From Brachybacterium sacelli (GTDB lineage: Bacteria; Actinomycetota; Actinomycetes; Actinomycetales; Dermabacteraceae), in contig NZ_JAGIOD010000002.1 of the NCBI RefSeq assembly GCF_017876545.1, positions 930,001 through 994,000 on the forward strand: DNA of 64,000 nt. Reading direction: 5' to 3'. Made by a program: the position numbers and the translations under genes. Positions 26,459-34,359 of this stretch are shown here, piece after piece. The stretch's first letter is position 1; the number at the start of each line of letters is the position of its first letter. The notes beneath the pieces are model-generated. The model was not told where the DNA came from. It searched no databases and saw only the letters and a program-made list of their open reading frames with translations.

Positions 26459-29400
26459 TTACAGACCGCCGCGTACGACTGGCGGGGCGTCGAACCCGAA
26501 GTCGAAACCGTCCTCATCAAACGGACCCGACTCGTCGGCCTCGTCGTGCAGGGCCACGTCGGCGGCTGACTGGGCCGGCTCATCGTCCGCAGTGACCATG
26601 CGAAGGTGCGCGCCGGAGCCGGTCGTGACCTCCGCGATCAGATCCAGATACGTGTCCCCGACCTCGGACTCCACATCCAGCCCGTCCACGTCCACGAGCA
26701 CCTCGGCCACCGGCTCGGACTCGACCATCTCCTGTAGCGCCTCGACCAGGTCCCACGGGGCCGTGCCCTCATAGAGCTCGGACAGCCTCACGCTACGGGC
26801 CCCGACCGCGTCAGGATCGTCGATCTCCGGGGGCTCTTGGATATCCACGACTTCTGAGCCCGGTTCTGGGGCGGCCGGGGCGGTGTCGCTGTCGGGCAGC
26901 AGCGATCCGAGATCGAGGTCGCCGAGCTCGAGGTCGATGTCCTCGACGATCGGCTCCGGGTCGACGACCGACTCCTCAACCACGTCGACGAAGTCCTCCA
27001 AGGGGGTCACGACGAACCGTGGGTCGGTGGGATCCAGCAGCATTTCGGCAGCCGGAGTCTCCACCCCTTCCTCGAGGAGATGATCCTTCAGCGTCGCGTT
27101 CTCCTCGTACCAGACCTGCATGATCTCCGGATGCGGCGCGGTCAAAGGTTCGAACAGGCCCCGGCCCACGCGCGGCTCAGCGATCGTGTCGGCCTCGAGA
27201 GGGTTGCGGAACGCGCTCATCCGGTCGCCCTGGGTCATGTTGCCCAACCCCATCCGCGCCAGGTTCACCTTGATGTCCTCCGCACCGGACATCTTGTTCA
27301 AGGTGTCCTGCTTCAGCTTCTGCGTGCCCAGGATCAGGTGGATGCCGACGAATCGGGCCTCGCGGGCGATCCTGCCGACGATGTTGCCCACGATTGCGCG
27401 AGCGTCATTCTCTGCCTCCGCCTCCAGGCGGGCGTGGTCGGCCGCAGGGTCATCAGACTTCGACGGCACCGATGACTTTCCGATCAGCGACGTGAACTCG
27501 TCGACGATCACCACGATGTGCCGCGGCCGGGCCTCCTCGGGCAGCTTGTCAATGTTCACCACGTCGTACTGACCGTTCAGCGCCTTGCGCCGATCGAGCT
27601 CGCCGCGCAGGGCCTTCATGGTCGAAGCGGCCTGGAACACGTCTGCGGCGAACGGAGCGATCGTCCAGTCCTTGGCGAAGAGGAAGTCACGGCCACCCTT
27701 GGTCGGGTCGATGATGACGGGTTCGAAGCCGCGGCGGATGAGGTCGAACAGCATGGTGCTGATGGCTGCGGACTTGCCGGATCCGGTACCGCCGAGGACC
27801 AGCAGATGGGGGTTCTCGAGCGGGTCGAAGACCGTCTGCTCGCCGAGCGCGTTCACGCCAAAGGCGGCCGGCGTGTCCGGGAGGTTGTCGAAGGGGATGC
27901 CGACGCGCTCGGGCAGGGGGTCGTGCTCGGCCATGAACAGGCGCACCGAGGAGGCGCCGTGTCGGCGCGCATCGAGGAACTCGACGTTCAGGTTGGAGCG
28001 GAGCTTCTCCCTGTTGCCCTTGACCTTCGCGAAGTCGACACCGGAGGGGAGGTCGAAGTCGAGCACCTCCACCTGCGGGTTGGACTCCAGTGCCTCCATC
28101 TTCGTCAGCTCCGGAACGGCGCCGGAGAGGTTCGTGATGTTGGAGTCGACGAAGGCCTGGTCGAAGTCGACGCGCCGGACCTGGACGTCGGCGCCGCGGC
28201 GCAGCTTCGCGCCCGGGCCCGGGTCGCCGATGTACAAGGTCACCTGCCCGTCGCCGGCGCTCTGGATCCGCATCCACGGGCACGTCAGCTGCGACCGGAT
28301 CGCATCGGCCTTCTTGCGCACGTCGACGAGGGTGGTGCCGCCGTGCAGGCGGATGGTGACCTTCCAGGCGTGCTTGGAGCTCGCAGGCAGCGTCAGCGCT
28401 TCCGCGTCGACGACTTCCGGCTTGGGCAGCTTCACGCCGGCGGCGCGGAAAGCCGAGTTGATCTGGTGGGCGAGCACCCATGCCGAGGCACTGGTGGACA
28501 CCGGACCGGCCTGTTCGGCAGGGGAGACGTCCTGAGGGGTGGTGGGGACCGGCTGAGTGGACCAGCGCACGACGAAGAGGTGCGGGTGCCTGGATCCCGG
28601 GCCTTCCTTCTCGCTCGGCCAGCCGACCATGGAAACCATCTGCGCCCCGGTGATCGAGGTCCGCATCCCCTTCTCGAGGTCCTTCCCCCGCGGGTCGATG
28701 TAGGTCTCCCCGGCGTCGAGCCCCGTCTTGGTAGCGAAAAGCTGCTCATGCAGCACCAGCCCCTCGCGGGCGAACCGCTGGGGCAGCTCGGCGTCGCGGG
28801 TCACCTCGAAGCGCGTCGTCGGAGGCTGGGCACCCTGGGGGAGGGTCTGCTCCCACCGCTTCTCCCACTCGATCTCCGCCTGGACATTGCGGACCGACTG
28901 CAGATCGATCCCCGACTCCTCGGTGTAACGGGCCCCGTCGGACAGCGGGTCGCCGATCAAGAGGAAGCCCTCGCGTCGCTCGACGACAGCGTCTACCTCG
29001 ACGGACTCGTCATCGATCACGGTCGAGCACTCCGCGGCGATTCCGAGGTACTCGGACTGGATGGTCTGCCACGGCGGGGTAGGTATTCCCGGCATCGCCC
29101 AGGTCGTCTTCCAGATGGCAAGCGGCGAGTCATCCGGCGTGACCAGAGGCGACTTCGGGGCACCGCGCAGCCATCGCCACACCCCCTGGAACGGGGAGGT
29201 GCCGACGGATTCGAGCGGCTCTTCCAGCGAGGACTCGAGCTCGGCGACCTCCTCCTCGTGCCCCTCCCCGAGCTTCTCGATCTGCTTGCGCACCCGTCGC
29301 TCGCGCTTCTCGGCCAGTTCTCCGAGACGGGGGTCGATCTTCGCCGGGAGGTCCGCGACCTGGGATGCCTCCACGAGCACCATCCGGTTCACCCCGATCG

Positions 29401-30550
29401 CGTCCATCGCGCGCGCCATCACGGATTCCAGGGCGAGATCACGCGAGACGTCATCGAGATCAGGATCCAACAGGTTGGGGAAGGCCCCTTCGGGCCACTG
29501 CACGATGCGGGCGCGCAACTGGTGAGCCGTGCCCGGCACCGGCTGCCCGGCGGCATCCAGATTGGGACTGCCCAGCACGTCGATCCGCGTGGACGCATCC
29601 CCGTAAGCGGCGGAGATCATCTCGGCACGGCCCTGTAGTCCCGCGGCCATCAGCTTCGGGGGTGCATCGACCACATCGACGATTGCGCCGCACGGAGTCC
29701 TCATGCGGTCGACCAGTTGCGGGGCGCCCTCCTTGGAGGTGAAGACCTCCGCGAACTTCCCTTCCCAGTCTCTCTCGGCCTCCTTCAGACTGCGCCAGCG
29801 GCGCAGGCGGATCCGCGACAGGGGCGGACCGACGGCGAGGTTGAGGGCCCGAACAGCCCCGCCGGCCATACCGATCCATCGCCAGGCGGCTACCTCCTGT
29901 CCCAGCTGTTCCAGCCCCCAGCCGACGGCCCATGCAGCGGCGACGGCCAGGAATGGGGCAGCGAGCAGCGCAGGCCGCGCCTTCGAGGACCACATCTGGC
30001 GCAGCGGCCTGATGCCAACCGTGACCTCCGGCTGGGACGCGAACCGCTGCAGGAGCGTGGAGATGGCGGTAAGCACATGGTGGGCCAGCAGGCCGGAACT
30101 GGCAGCTACCTGCCAGGGCATCTCGACCACCGGCGCATCCCAGCCCACCACAGACCCGACCGCTGCGAGCGTCATGGTGGGCACGTGCCCGGACAGCGGC
30201 AGAGACGCCACCAGTGCCCCCGCGGCCGCCGAGACGAAGAACGTCTTGCGCGGCGGAACGCCCGGCCACAGCGACCGCCATCCCCACCGATTGCCCAGCA
30301 GCAAACTGTTGCGGATGTCCAGCCAGATCCGATGCTGGAAGACCAGCACCTCCTCGCGCGAGGTCGCAGGGGTCTCCTTCGGGCCGGTCAGCATCGGCGC
30401 CGGATGGCACCAAGCCGTCACGAGCACGCCGGCGAAGGCCACCCACCCCGCAGGCAGGCCGACCACCAGCGTGGCACCGGCGGCCACCACCGTCAGCACC
30501 AGCAGAGTGCCGGTGAAATTCGGGGAGGGCTTGTTGTACTTCTGGGACAT
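26459..30550 (-). CDS. Large FtsK/SpoIIIE-type ATPase of the transfer apparatus
   Basis: 1363 residues. N-terminal membrane helices lie at about 14-48, 103-150 and 190-215. A long middle region carries coiled-coil segments. The motor has Walker A G-G-T-G-S-G-K-S (about 918-925), Walker B V-V-I-V-D-E-F (about 1012-1018) and H-L-I-L-G-T-Q-K-L. The last 250 residues are strongly acidic, with F-D-E-D-G-F-D-F-G-F-D, which echoes the SSB tip. Size and layout resemble fused transfer ATPases of Gram-positive conjugative elements, providing energy for DNA or substrate export. Confidence 0.88.
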   Translation of the reverse strand: MSQKYNKPSPNFTGTLLVLTVVAAGATLVVGLPAGWVAFAGVLVTAWCHPAPMLTGPKETPATSREEVLVFQHRIWLDIRNSLLLGNRWGWRSLWPGVPPRKTFFVSAAAGALVASLPLSGHVPTMTLAAVGSVVGWDAPVVEMPWQVAASSGLLAHHVLTAISTLLQRFASQPEVTVGIRPLRQMWSSKARPALLAAPFLAVAAAWAVGWGLEQLGQEVAAWRWIGMAGGAVRALNLAVGPPLSRIRLRRWRSLKEAERDWEGKFAEVFTSKEGAPQLVDRMRTPCGAIVDVVDAPPKLMAAGLQGRAEMISAAYGDASTRIDVLGSPNLDAAGQPVPGTAHQLRARIVQWPEGAFPNLLDPDLDDVSRDLALESVMARAMDAIGVNRMVLVEASQVADLPAKIDPRLGELAEKRERRVRKQIEKLGEGHEEEVAELESSLEEPLESVGTSPFQGVWRWLRGAPKSPLVTPDDSPLAIWKTTWAMPGIPTPPWQTIQSEYLGIAAECSTVIDDESVEVDAVVERREGFLLIGDPLSDGARYTEESGIDLQSVRNVQAEIEWEKRWEQTLPQGAQPPTTRFEVTRDAELPQRFAREGLVLHEQLFATKTGLDAGETYIDPRGKDLEKGMRTSITGAQMVSMVGWPSEKEGPGSRHPHLFVVRWSTQPVPTTPQDVSPAEQAGPVSTSASAWVLAHQINSAFRAAGVKLPKPEVVDAEALTLPASSKHAWKVTIRLHGGTTLVDVRKKADAIRSQLTCPWMRIQSAGDGQVTLYIGDPGPGAKLRRGADVQVRRVDFDQAFVDSNITNLSGAVPELTKMEALESNPQVEVLDFDLPSGVDFAKVKGNREKLRSNLNVEFLDARRHGASSVRLFMAEHDPLPERVGIPFDNLPDTPAAFGVNALGEQTVFDPLENPHLLVLGGTGSGKSAAISTMLFDLIRRGFEPVIIDPTKGGRDFLFAKDWTIAPFAADVFQAASTMKALRGELDRRKALNGQYDVVNIDKLPEEARPRHIVVIVDEFTSLIGKSSVPSKSDDPAADHARLEAEAENDARAIVGNIVGRIAREARFVGIHLILGTQKLKQDTLNKMSGAEDIKVNLARMGLGNMTQGDRMSAFRNPLEADTIAEPRVGRGLFEPLTAPHPEIMQVWYEENATLKDHLLEEGVETPAAEMLLDPTDPRFVVTPLEDFVDVVEESVVDPEPIVEDIDLELGDLDLGSLLPDSDTAPAAPEPGSEVVDIQEPPEIDDPDAVGARSVRLSELYEGTAPWDLVEALQEMVESEPVAEVLVDVDGLDVESEVGDTYLDLIAEVTTGSGAHLRMVTADDEPAQSAADVALHDEADESGPFDEDGFDFGFDAPPVVRGGL

Positions 30551-30560
30551 GGGTTCCTTC

Positions 30561-31112
30561 TCAGCTGGAGCGGAGCAGGGGGAATAGCGCCGCGGTCAGA
30601 TCCGGGTCGGTGGGCTCATCGGGGACCCGAGAGCGCACTCGGCGGGGAAGCGCAGCGGAGGGGATCGCATCGGCACCGGGGATATGCAGGAAGGAAACGT
30701 TGACTCGTCCATCGCGGGACGCCTCGATCGAGACGACGGGACGGCGCACGAGGGCGCGGGGGATGTGGGCGCTGAGGCGCTGCTGGATCATCGGCATAGT
30801 GCGACGGTCGGCGTGCTCGACCTTCGTCAACCAGCGGAACGAGGTGTCGTCCAGGGTCCAGTAGAAGCCCGGCTTCCAGCGTTTGGCGTCGATGATCAGC
30901 AGGACTCGTCCGCCGGTGACGATGTGGTCGATATTGGCCTCGATCCCGCGGGCGGGGACGTTTAGGTCGTGCCAGACGTCGCGCTGAGTTTCCACCGCGA
31001 TGCGATCGAGGACGCGGCCCGTGCTCTCTTCGCCCTCGCGGCCGGTCTTCGCGGCATCGGTACCGAGGTCCTCGACGGACCCGCCGGCGACTCCGTAGAC
31101 GGTGCCGCTCAC
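30561..31112 (-). CDS. NERD-domain protein
   Basis: 183 residues from a GTG overlapping the stop of the small membrane gene (GTGA). The nuclease-related (NERD) core is G-R-V-L-D-R-I-A ... D-L-N-V-P ... N-I-D-H-I-V-T-G-G-R-V-L-L-I-D-A-K-R-W, with D-H and D-A-K-x-W as the putative active residues. NERD domains occur in plasmid and DNA-processing proteins of Gram-positive bacteria. It lies just upstream of the large ATPase. A related NERD protein is encoded at 51050-52333. Confidence 0.82.
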   Translation of the reverse strand: MSGTVYGVAGGSVEDLGTDAAKTGREGEESTGRVLDRIAVETQRDVWHDLNVPARGIEANIDHIVTGGRVLLIIDAKRWKPGFYWTLDDTSFRWLTKVEHADRRTMPMIQQRLSAHIPRALVRRPVVSIEASRDGRVNVSFLHIPGADAIPSAALPRRVRSRVPDEPTDPDLTAALFPLLRSS

Positions 31113-31249
31113 GTGAACAGTCCGACCAGGATCGAGATGCCGACGATCACGAGCAGGATGCACAGCCCGATCTTCACTGCGGTGCCGCTGAGCGCTTCGG
31201 CGAGGTCGTCGGAGTCCTTCTCGTACTTCGGTCCGCGCCCCAGTTCCAT
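31109..31249 (-). CDS. 46-residue single-pass membrane protein
   Basis: A small gene starting at ATG 31249 and ending in TGA at 31109. An N-terminal charged part (M-E-L-G-R-G-P-K-Y-E-K-D-S-D-D) is followed by one hydrophobic helix, I-G-L-C-I-L-L-V-I-V-G-I-S-I-L-V-G-L-F. It is the first gene after a CCCGCCCACT element and its stop overlaps the NERD start codon, so it is very likely translated. It may be a small transfer-channel subunit. Confidence 0.72.
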   Translation of the reverse strand: MELGRGPKYEKDSDDLAEALSGTAVKIGLCILLVIVGISILVGLFT

Positions 31250-31287
31250 CGTGTCCGCCTCTCGCAGGGATTGCTGTCGCTACGACC

Positions 31288-31298
31288 AGTGGGCGGGG
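31288..31298 (-). promoter_or_regulatory. Start-associated CCCGCCCACT element
   Basis: CCCCGCCCACTGGTCG, 38 bp before the ATG of the 46-residue membrane protein; it supports that small gene being real. Confidence 0.6.
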
Positions 31299-31364
31299 AG
31301 CTGCTGTGGCGGGACGGGGAGAAAAACGGGCCGATAGCAAAGTTGCACCTGGCAGAATCCAGGG

Positions 31365-32471
31365 ATGAGCAACTACCGCAGGATCGTCGAACCTGCCACC
31401 CGCGCAATTGACGCCCTAAGGGCAGAGATCTCAGCCGATCTCGACGAGGAGGCCGGAGGGATCGGCTGGTGGAACGGCCACATCGGCTGGAAGGACTCCG
31501 CGCAGCTTGGCGAGTACCTGCTCTCCTCCTGCACCGGCGTCTCGGATTCGCTGGTGAAGGCGGCCCTAGTCGTCGAGGAGCACCGGAAAACAGAGTTCAG
31601 CCTCAACCACGATCGGGCCGCCCGTGCGCGCAAACTGGCTGAGCGGCCCAGCAGTCGAGATGAGCGAATTGCGACGTTGGCCAGCTCGAACGATGGAGAG
31701 ACACGCCGCGAGGAGCTCCAAGACATCTGGGTCGAGCAAACCCTAGTGAGCCTCGCACAGGCGCTTGATCGACTCGCAGCGGTTGTCCTCGTCGTCGCTG
31801 GCGTGAAGGTTGACGTCCTCCGAACCGACTGGGGAAAATTGTCCGAGCTCGCTGAGAAGGCGCCTCGGAGCGGGCAGCACCAAGGTGTCCGTCAAGGCGT
31901 CTTCGCGGATACCGGGACCCTGGGGCGAGGTCGCCAGAATGCACTTCTCGAGATCGTTACTGCTTCTCGTGACCACGGGCCGCAAGACTGGCTCAGCTGG
32001 CTGCTCAAGTCGAGAAATACGTACGTGCACCGAGCTCCCCGGATGAACTTCCAGGTCATGATCACGGAGAAGAAGAGGCCAGCAGGGACGATCAGGCCGC
32101 TACACGCCCAGCCAGACTGGGCGGACACCGAAGCCATGATCGGGGCATCGAAGCAGGGACTTGAGGCCATGTTCCTGGAGTCCACACCGCAGGAGGTCCT
32201 CGATGGCCTTCGGGACTCGGTGTGTTCGCTTGCCGCCGCCGTCTCCGAGGAGGCTCGGCTCCTGTGGATCGCTCGACGCGCCGACCCCTCGCTCATCATT
32301 CAGCACGGGGGCACCTGGCGGCCCTTGGATAGGGCGTCGGTTCTCAAGTTCCCCGGATACGGCCCAGCCGCACCGACGGAATTCGGTGAGATCGCCTTCA
32401 ACCCGTCCGGCGTGAGACGGCTCCGGGCCGCTCGCCTCATGGACGACCAGGTGCACTTGTGGGGTCGCTGA
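31365..32471 (+). CDS. Putative HEPN-like protein
   Basis: 368 residues from ATG. It is mainly helical, and carries L-L-K-S-R-N-T-Y-V-H-R-A-P (about residue 222), an R-N-x-x-x-H sequence like the catalytic motif of HEPN ribonucleases, which are common in toxins and abortive-infection systems. A long helix pair precedes it (V-S-L-A-Q-A-L-D-R-L-A-A-V-V-L-V-V-A). The C-terminus R-L-R-A-A-R-L-M-D-D-Q-V-H is repeated as a fragment at 33247-33315. HEPN assignment rests on the motif and helical content only. Confidence 0.55.
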   Translation: MSNYRRIVEPATRAIDALRAEISADLDEEAGGIGWWNGHIGWKDSAQLGEYLLSSCTGVSDSLVKAALVVEEHRKTEFSLNHDRAARARKLAERPSSRDERIATLASSNDGETRREELQDIWVEQTLVSLAQALDRLAAVVLVVAGVKVDVLRTDWGKLSELAEKAPRSGQHQGVRQGVFADTGTLGRGRQNALLEIVTASRDHGPQDWLSWLLKSRNTYVHRAPRMNFQVMITEKKRPAGTIRPLHAQPDWADTEAMIGASKQGLEAMFLESTPQEVLDGLRDSVCSLAAAVSEEARLLWIARRADPSLIIQHGGTWRPLDRASVLKFPGYGPAAPTEFGEIAFNPSGVRRLRAARLMDDQVHLWGR

Positions 32472-32493
32472 TCCCTGACTGCTCGGTCCGACC

Positions 32494-33207
32494 TCAGTCT
32501 TCTGGTTCCGGCTTGGGCGCCGCCCGGGGATGGTCGAGGGTGACGTGCTCACCGTCTTCGATACGGGATTCGGGAAGAACCAGGATCTCGGGATCGATCG
32601 TGGCTCCGTGGCCGATGGTGCTGTGGTAGCCGACCAGAGCCCCTTCTCCGAGGGTGACGTTCTCACCCACCGCCGTGCGACTGCCGATCGAGGACCGGTC
32701 GCCGAGCACCGAGCCTTCACCGACCGAGGTGTACCCAGAGAGGTTGGAGTGCTTGCCTACGCGAACGCCGGCTGCGACCTCTGAATCCTGATTGACGTAC
32801 GAATACGAACCGATCTTCGCTCCATCAGCTATGCGTGCCCGCGACGAGACGCTGGCTTCCGTTCCGATCTGTACGTCCTTGCCGACGCGCGCGTCGCCGG
32901 CGACCCCCGCATGGGAACCAACCTGGGTTCCCTGCTCGATCTGTGCTCCCCCTCCGGCGGAGGAGTGGTGACCCATTTTCACGTCATCGTGGATCTTCAC
33001 GTCCCCTTGGATCCACACCATGTTCCGGATGGTCGCCGACGGGCTGATCGTTGCGGAGTCGTCGATCTTGGCCGAGCGGTGGATCGTCCCGCCTGCGGCG
33101 GAGATGCTCGCCGTGTCCACGTGGACGTCGGCCTCCGCCCTGGCGATCGAGCCGAATTCGCCCCGGTTGCCCCTCTCGCCGGTGTCCTTCTTGCGTTTGG
33201 TGGTCAT
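32494..33207 (-). CDS. Tagged left-handed beta-helix protein B
   Basis: 237 residues from ATG with GGGAGGA. The N-terminal tag is K-R-K-K-D-T-G-E-R-G-N-R-G-E-F-G, then A-R-A-E-A-D-V. From about residue 45 to 215 it is built of hexapeptide repeats ([I/V/A]-G-x-x-[S/T/A]-x), for example V-G-S-H-A-G, V-G-K-D-V-Q, I-G-T-E-A-S, V-G-K-H-S-N, so a left-handed beta-helix. The inserted loop and catalytic histidine expected in hexapeptide acyltransferases are not evident; the helix is acidic. A structural, scaffold or DNA-mimic role is possible; no enzyme activity is claimed. Confidence 0.8.
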   Translation of the reverse strand: MTTKRKKDTGERGNRGEFGSIARAEADVHVDTASISAAGGTIHRSAKIDDSATISPSATIRNMVWIQGDVKIHDDVKMGHHSSAGGGAQIEQGTQVGSHAGVAGDARVGKDVQIGTEASVSSRARIADGAKIGSYSYVNQDSEVAAGVRVGKHSNLSGYTSVGEGSVLGDRSSIGSRTAVGENVTLGEGALVGYHSTIGHGATIDPEILVLPESRIEDGEHVTLDHPRAAPKPEPED

Positions 33208-33240
33208 GGCGTCCTCCCTAGGTTGGCTTCACCACGGGTA

Positions 33241-33249
33241 AGTGGGCGG
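33241..33249 (-). promoter_or_regulatory. Start-associated CCGCCCACT element at a duplication junction
   Basis: Sits 33 bp before beta-helix gene B. Its outer edge touches the remnant of a second HEPN-like gene at 33247, marking where the duplicated cassette was cut. Confidence 0.6.
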
Positions 33250-33315
33250 CTGCGGGCCGCGAAGTTGATGGATGACCAGGTCCACGAATGGGAACACGAG
33301 CCCACCGACGGCTGA
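33247..33315 (+). pseudogene. 3' remnant of a second HEPN-like gene
   Basis: The plus strand reads R-L-R-A-A-K-L-M-D-D-Q-V-H-E-W and then a divergent end to a stop at 33315. The intact gene at 31365-32471 ends R-L-R-A-A-R-L-M-D-D-Q-V-H-L-W. The rest of the second copy is missing, and the breakpoint falls on the CCGCCCACT element. As at the first copy, a beta-helix gene follows on the opposite strand. Confidence 0.75.
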
Positions 33316-33346
33316 GGTCACCTATCCGGCCGCCGGCCTCAGGCCC

Positions 33347-34126
33347 TCAGCGTGTGCGGCCGTACTGCTTCCGCAGCCAGCCGCCCTGGGATCCGAACGC
33401 GAGCTCCTCGCGTGATGCGGTGAGGCCGTCGAACGTCTGGTCGTCGCGTCGCACCTCCCCGGGGGCGATGTCGGAGGTGATGTGGCCCCAGACCACGGCG
33501 CCGTCACCGATCTTGACGCCGTCATCAACCCTCGCACCGGATCCGATCACGACGTCGTCACCGGCCTGGACGTCCTCGCCGAGGTGTGCACCGTCGACAA
33601 GGCAGCTGCGCGAGCCGACGGTGGAGCGCTTCCCGACCTGGCTGTGTGCGCCGACCGTCGAATCGTCGCCGACGGAAGCGTCCTGGTGGACGGAGCCGAG
33701 GAAGTCGACGGTGCTGCGATCTCCGATCCGCGCTCCCGCACCCACCCAGCTCTTCGTGGAGAGGCGGGATTGGTCCCCAACGCGGGCGTTCACCGCAACC
33801 AAGCTGTTACGGCCGATGTCAGATCCCTGTCCGACCCGTGCGCCGCTCTCGATGAACGCACTCGTCTCGATGGTTGTCCTGGAGCCGATCTCTGCGCTTC
33901 GGTCGACGAACGGCGCACGGTTGGGCAGGGGAGAGGTCTTCACCGTGATGCCGCGGTCCGCGAGGGATGCGAGCCCCTCGGCGGAGTAGTAAGCCTTCGC
34001 GGGGAACGGATGCTCCCGCCCGCCGGCAGCTGACGGGACGGTCACGTCGGCCTCGCCGCGGCGCGTGGCGCCGAACTGGCCGCCGTTGCCCTGCTCGCCG
34101 GTGTGCTTCTTGCGCTTGATGGTCAT
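33347..34126 (-). CDS. Tagged left-handed beta-helix protein C
   Basis: 259 residues from ATG (GAGAGGA site). The tag reads K-R-K-K-H-T-G-E-Q-G-N-G-G-Q-F-G, with a histidine in place of the usual aspartate, then R-R-G-E-A-D-V. After a linker (K-A-Y-Y-S-A-E-G-L), hexapeptide repeats run from about residue 80 to 230 (I-G-S-R-T-T, V-G-Q-G-S-D, I-G-R-N-S-L, I-G-D-R-S-T, V-G-D-D-S-T). The end is basic (W-L-R-K-Q-Y-G-R-T-R). It probably arose with protein B by cassette duplication and then diverged. Confidence 0.8.
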   Translation of the reverse strand: MTIKRKKHTGEQGNGGQFGATRRGEADVTVPSAAGGREHPFPAKAYYSAEGLASLADRGITVKTSPLPNRAPFVDRSAEIGSRTTIETSAFIESGARVGQGSDIGRNSLVAVNARVGDQSRLSTKSWVGAGARIGDRSTVDFLGSVHQDASVGDDSTVGAHSQVGKRSTVGSRSCLVDGAHLGEDVQAGDDVVIGSGARVDDGVKIGDGAVVWGHITSDIAPGEVRRDDQTFDGLTASREELAFGSQGGWLRKQYGRTR

Positions 34127-34157
34127 GGCGTCCTCTCATCGGTGGCTCACCCAGTGA

Positions 34158-34168
34158 AGTGGGCGGGG
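34158..34168 (-). promoter_or_regulatory. Start-associated CCCGCCCACT element
   Basis: CCCCGCCCACTTCACTGG then GTGAGC, 31 bp before beta-helix gene C. Confidence 0.6.
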
Positions 34169-34359
34169 TGCCATGCTTACCGGTATAGAGTCAGCTTTTC
34201 CGGATCGGGCTCCTTGGGATGTACTCCGCCGAAGAGGGCACTGCCCTCCCCACATCCTTTGAGGATCCTCCCCGGGCGGATTGGAAGAGGGTCCTCTGAA
34301 GCGCGGATGACCTGCTCCCGGTCCGAGAGATGGCTCGCGACCTCGGTCCGGTCGAGGGG

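Noticed and set aside
27518-29638. Long open frame opposite the 1363-residue ATPase
   Set aside because: Antisense shadow with repeated G-D-R/R-R-L composition; the sense frame has complete Walker motifs.
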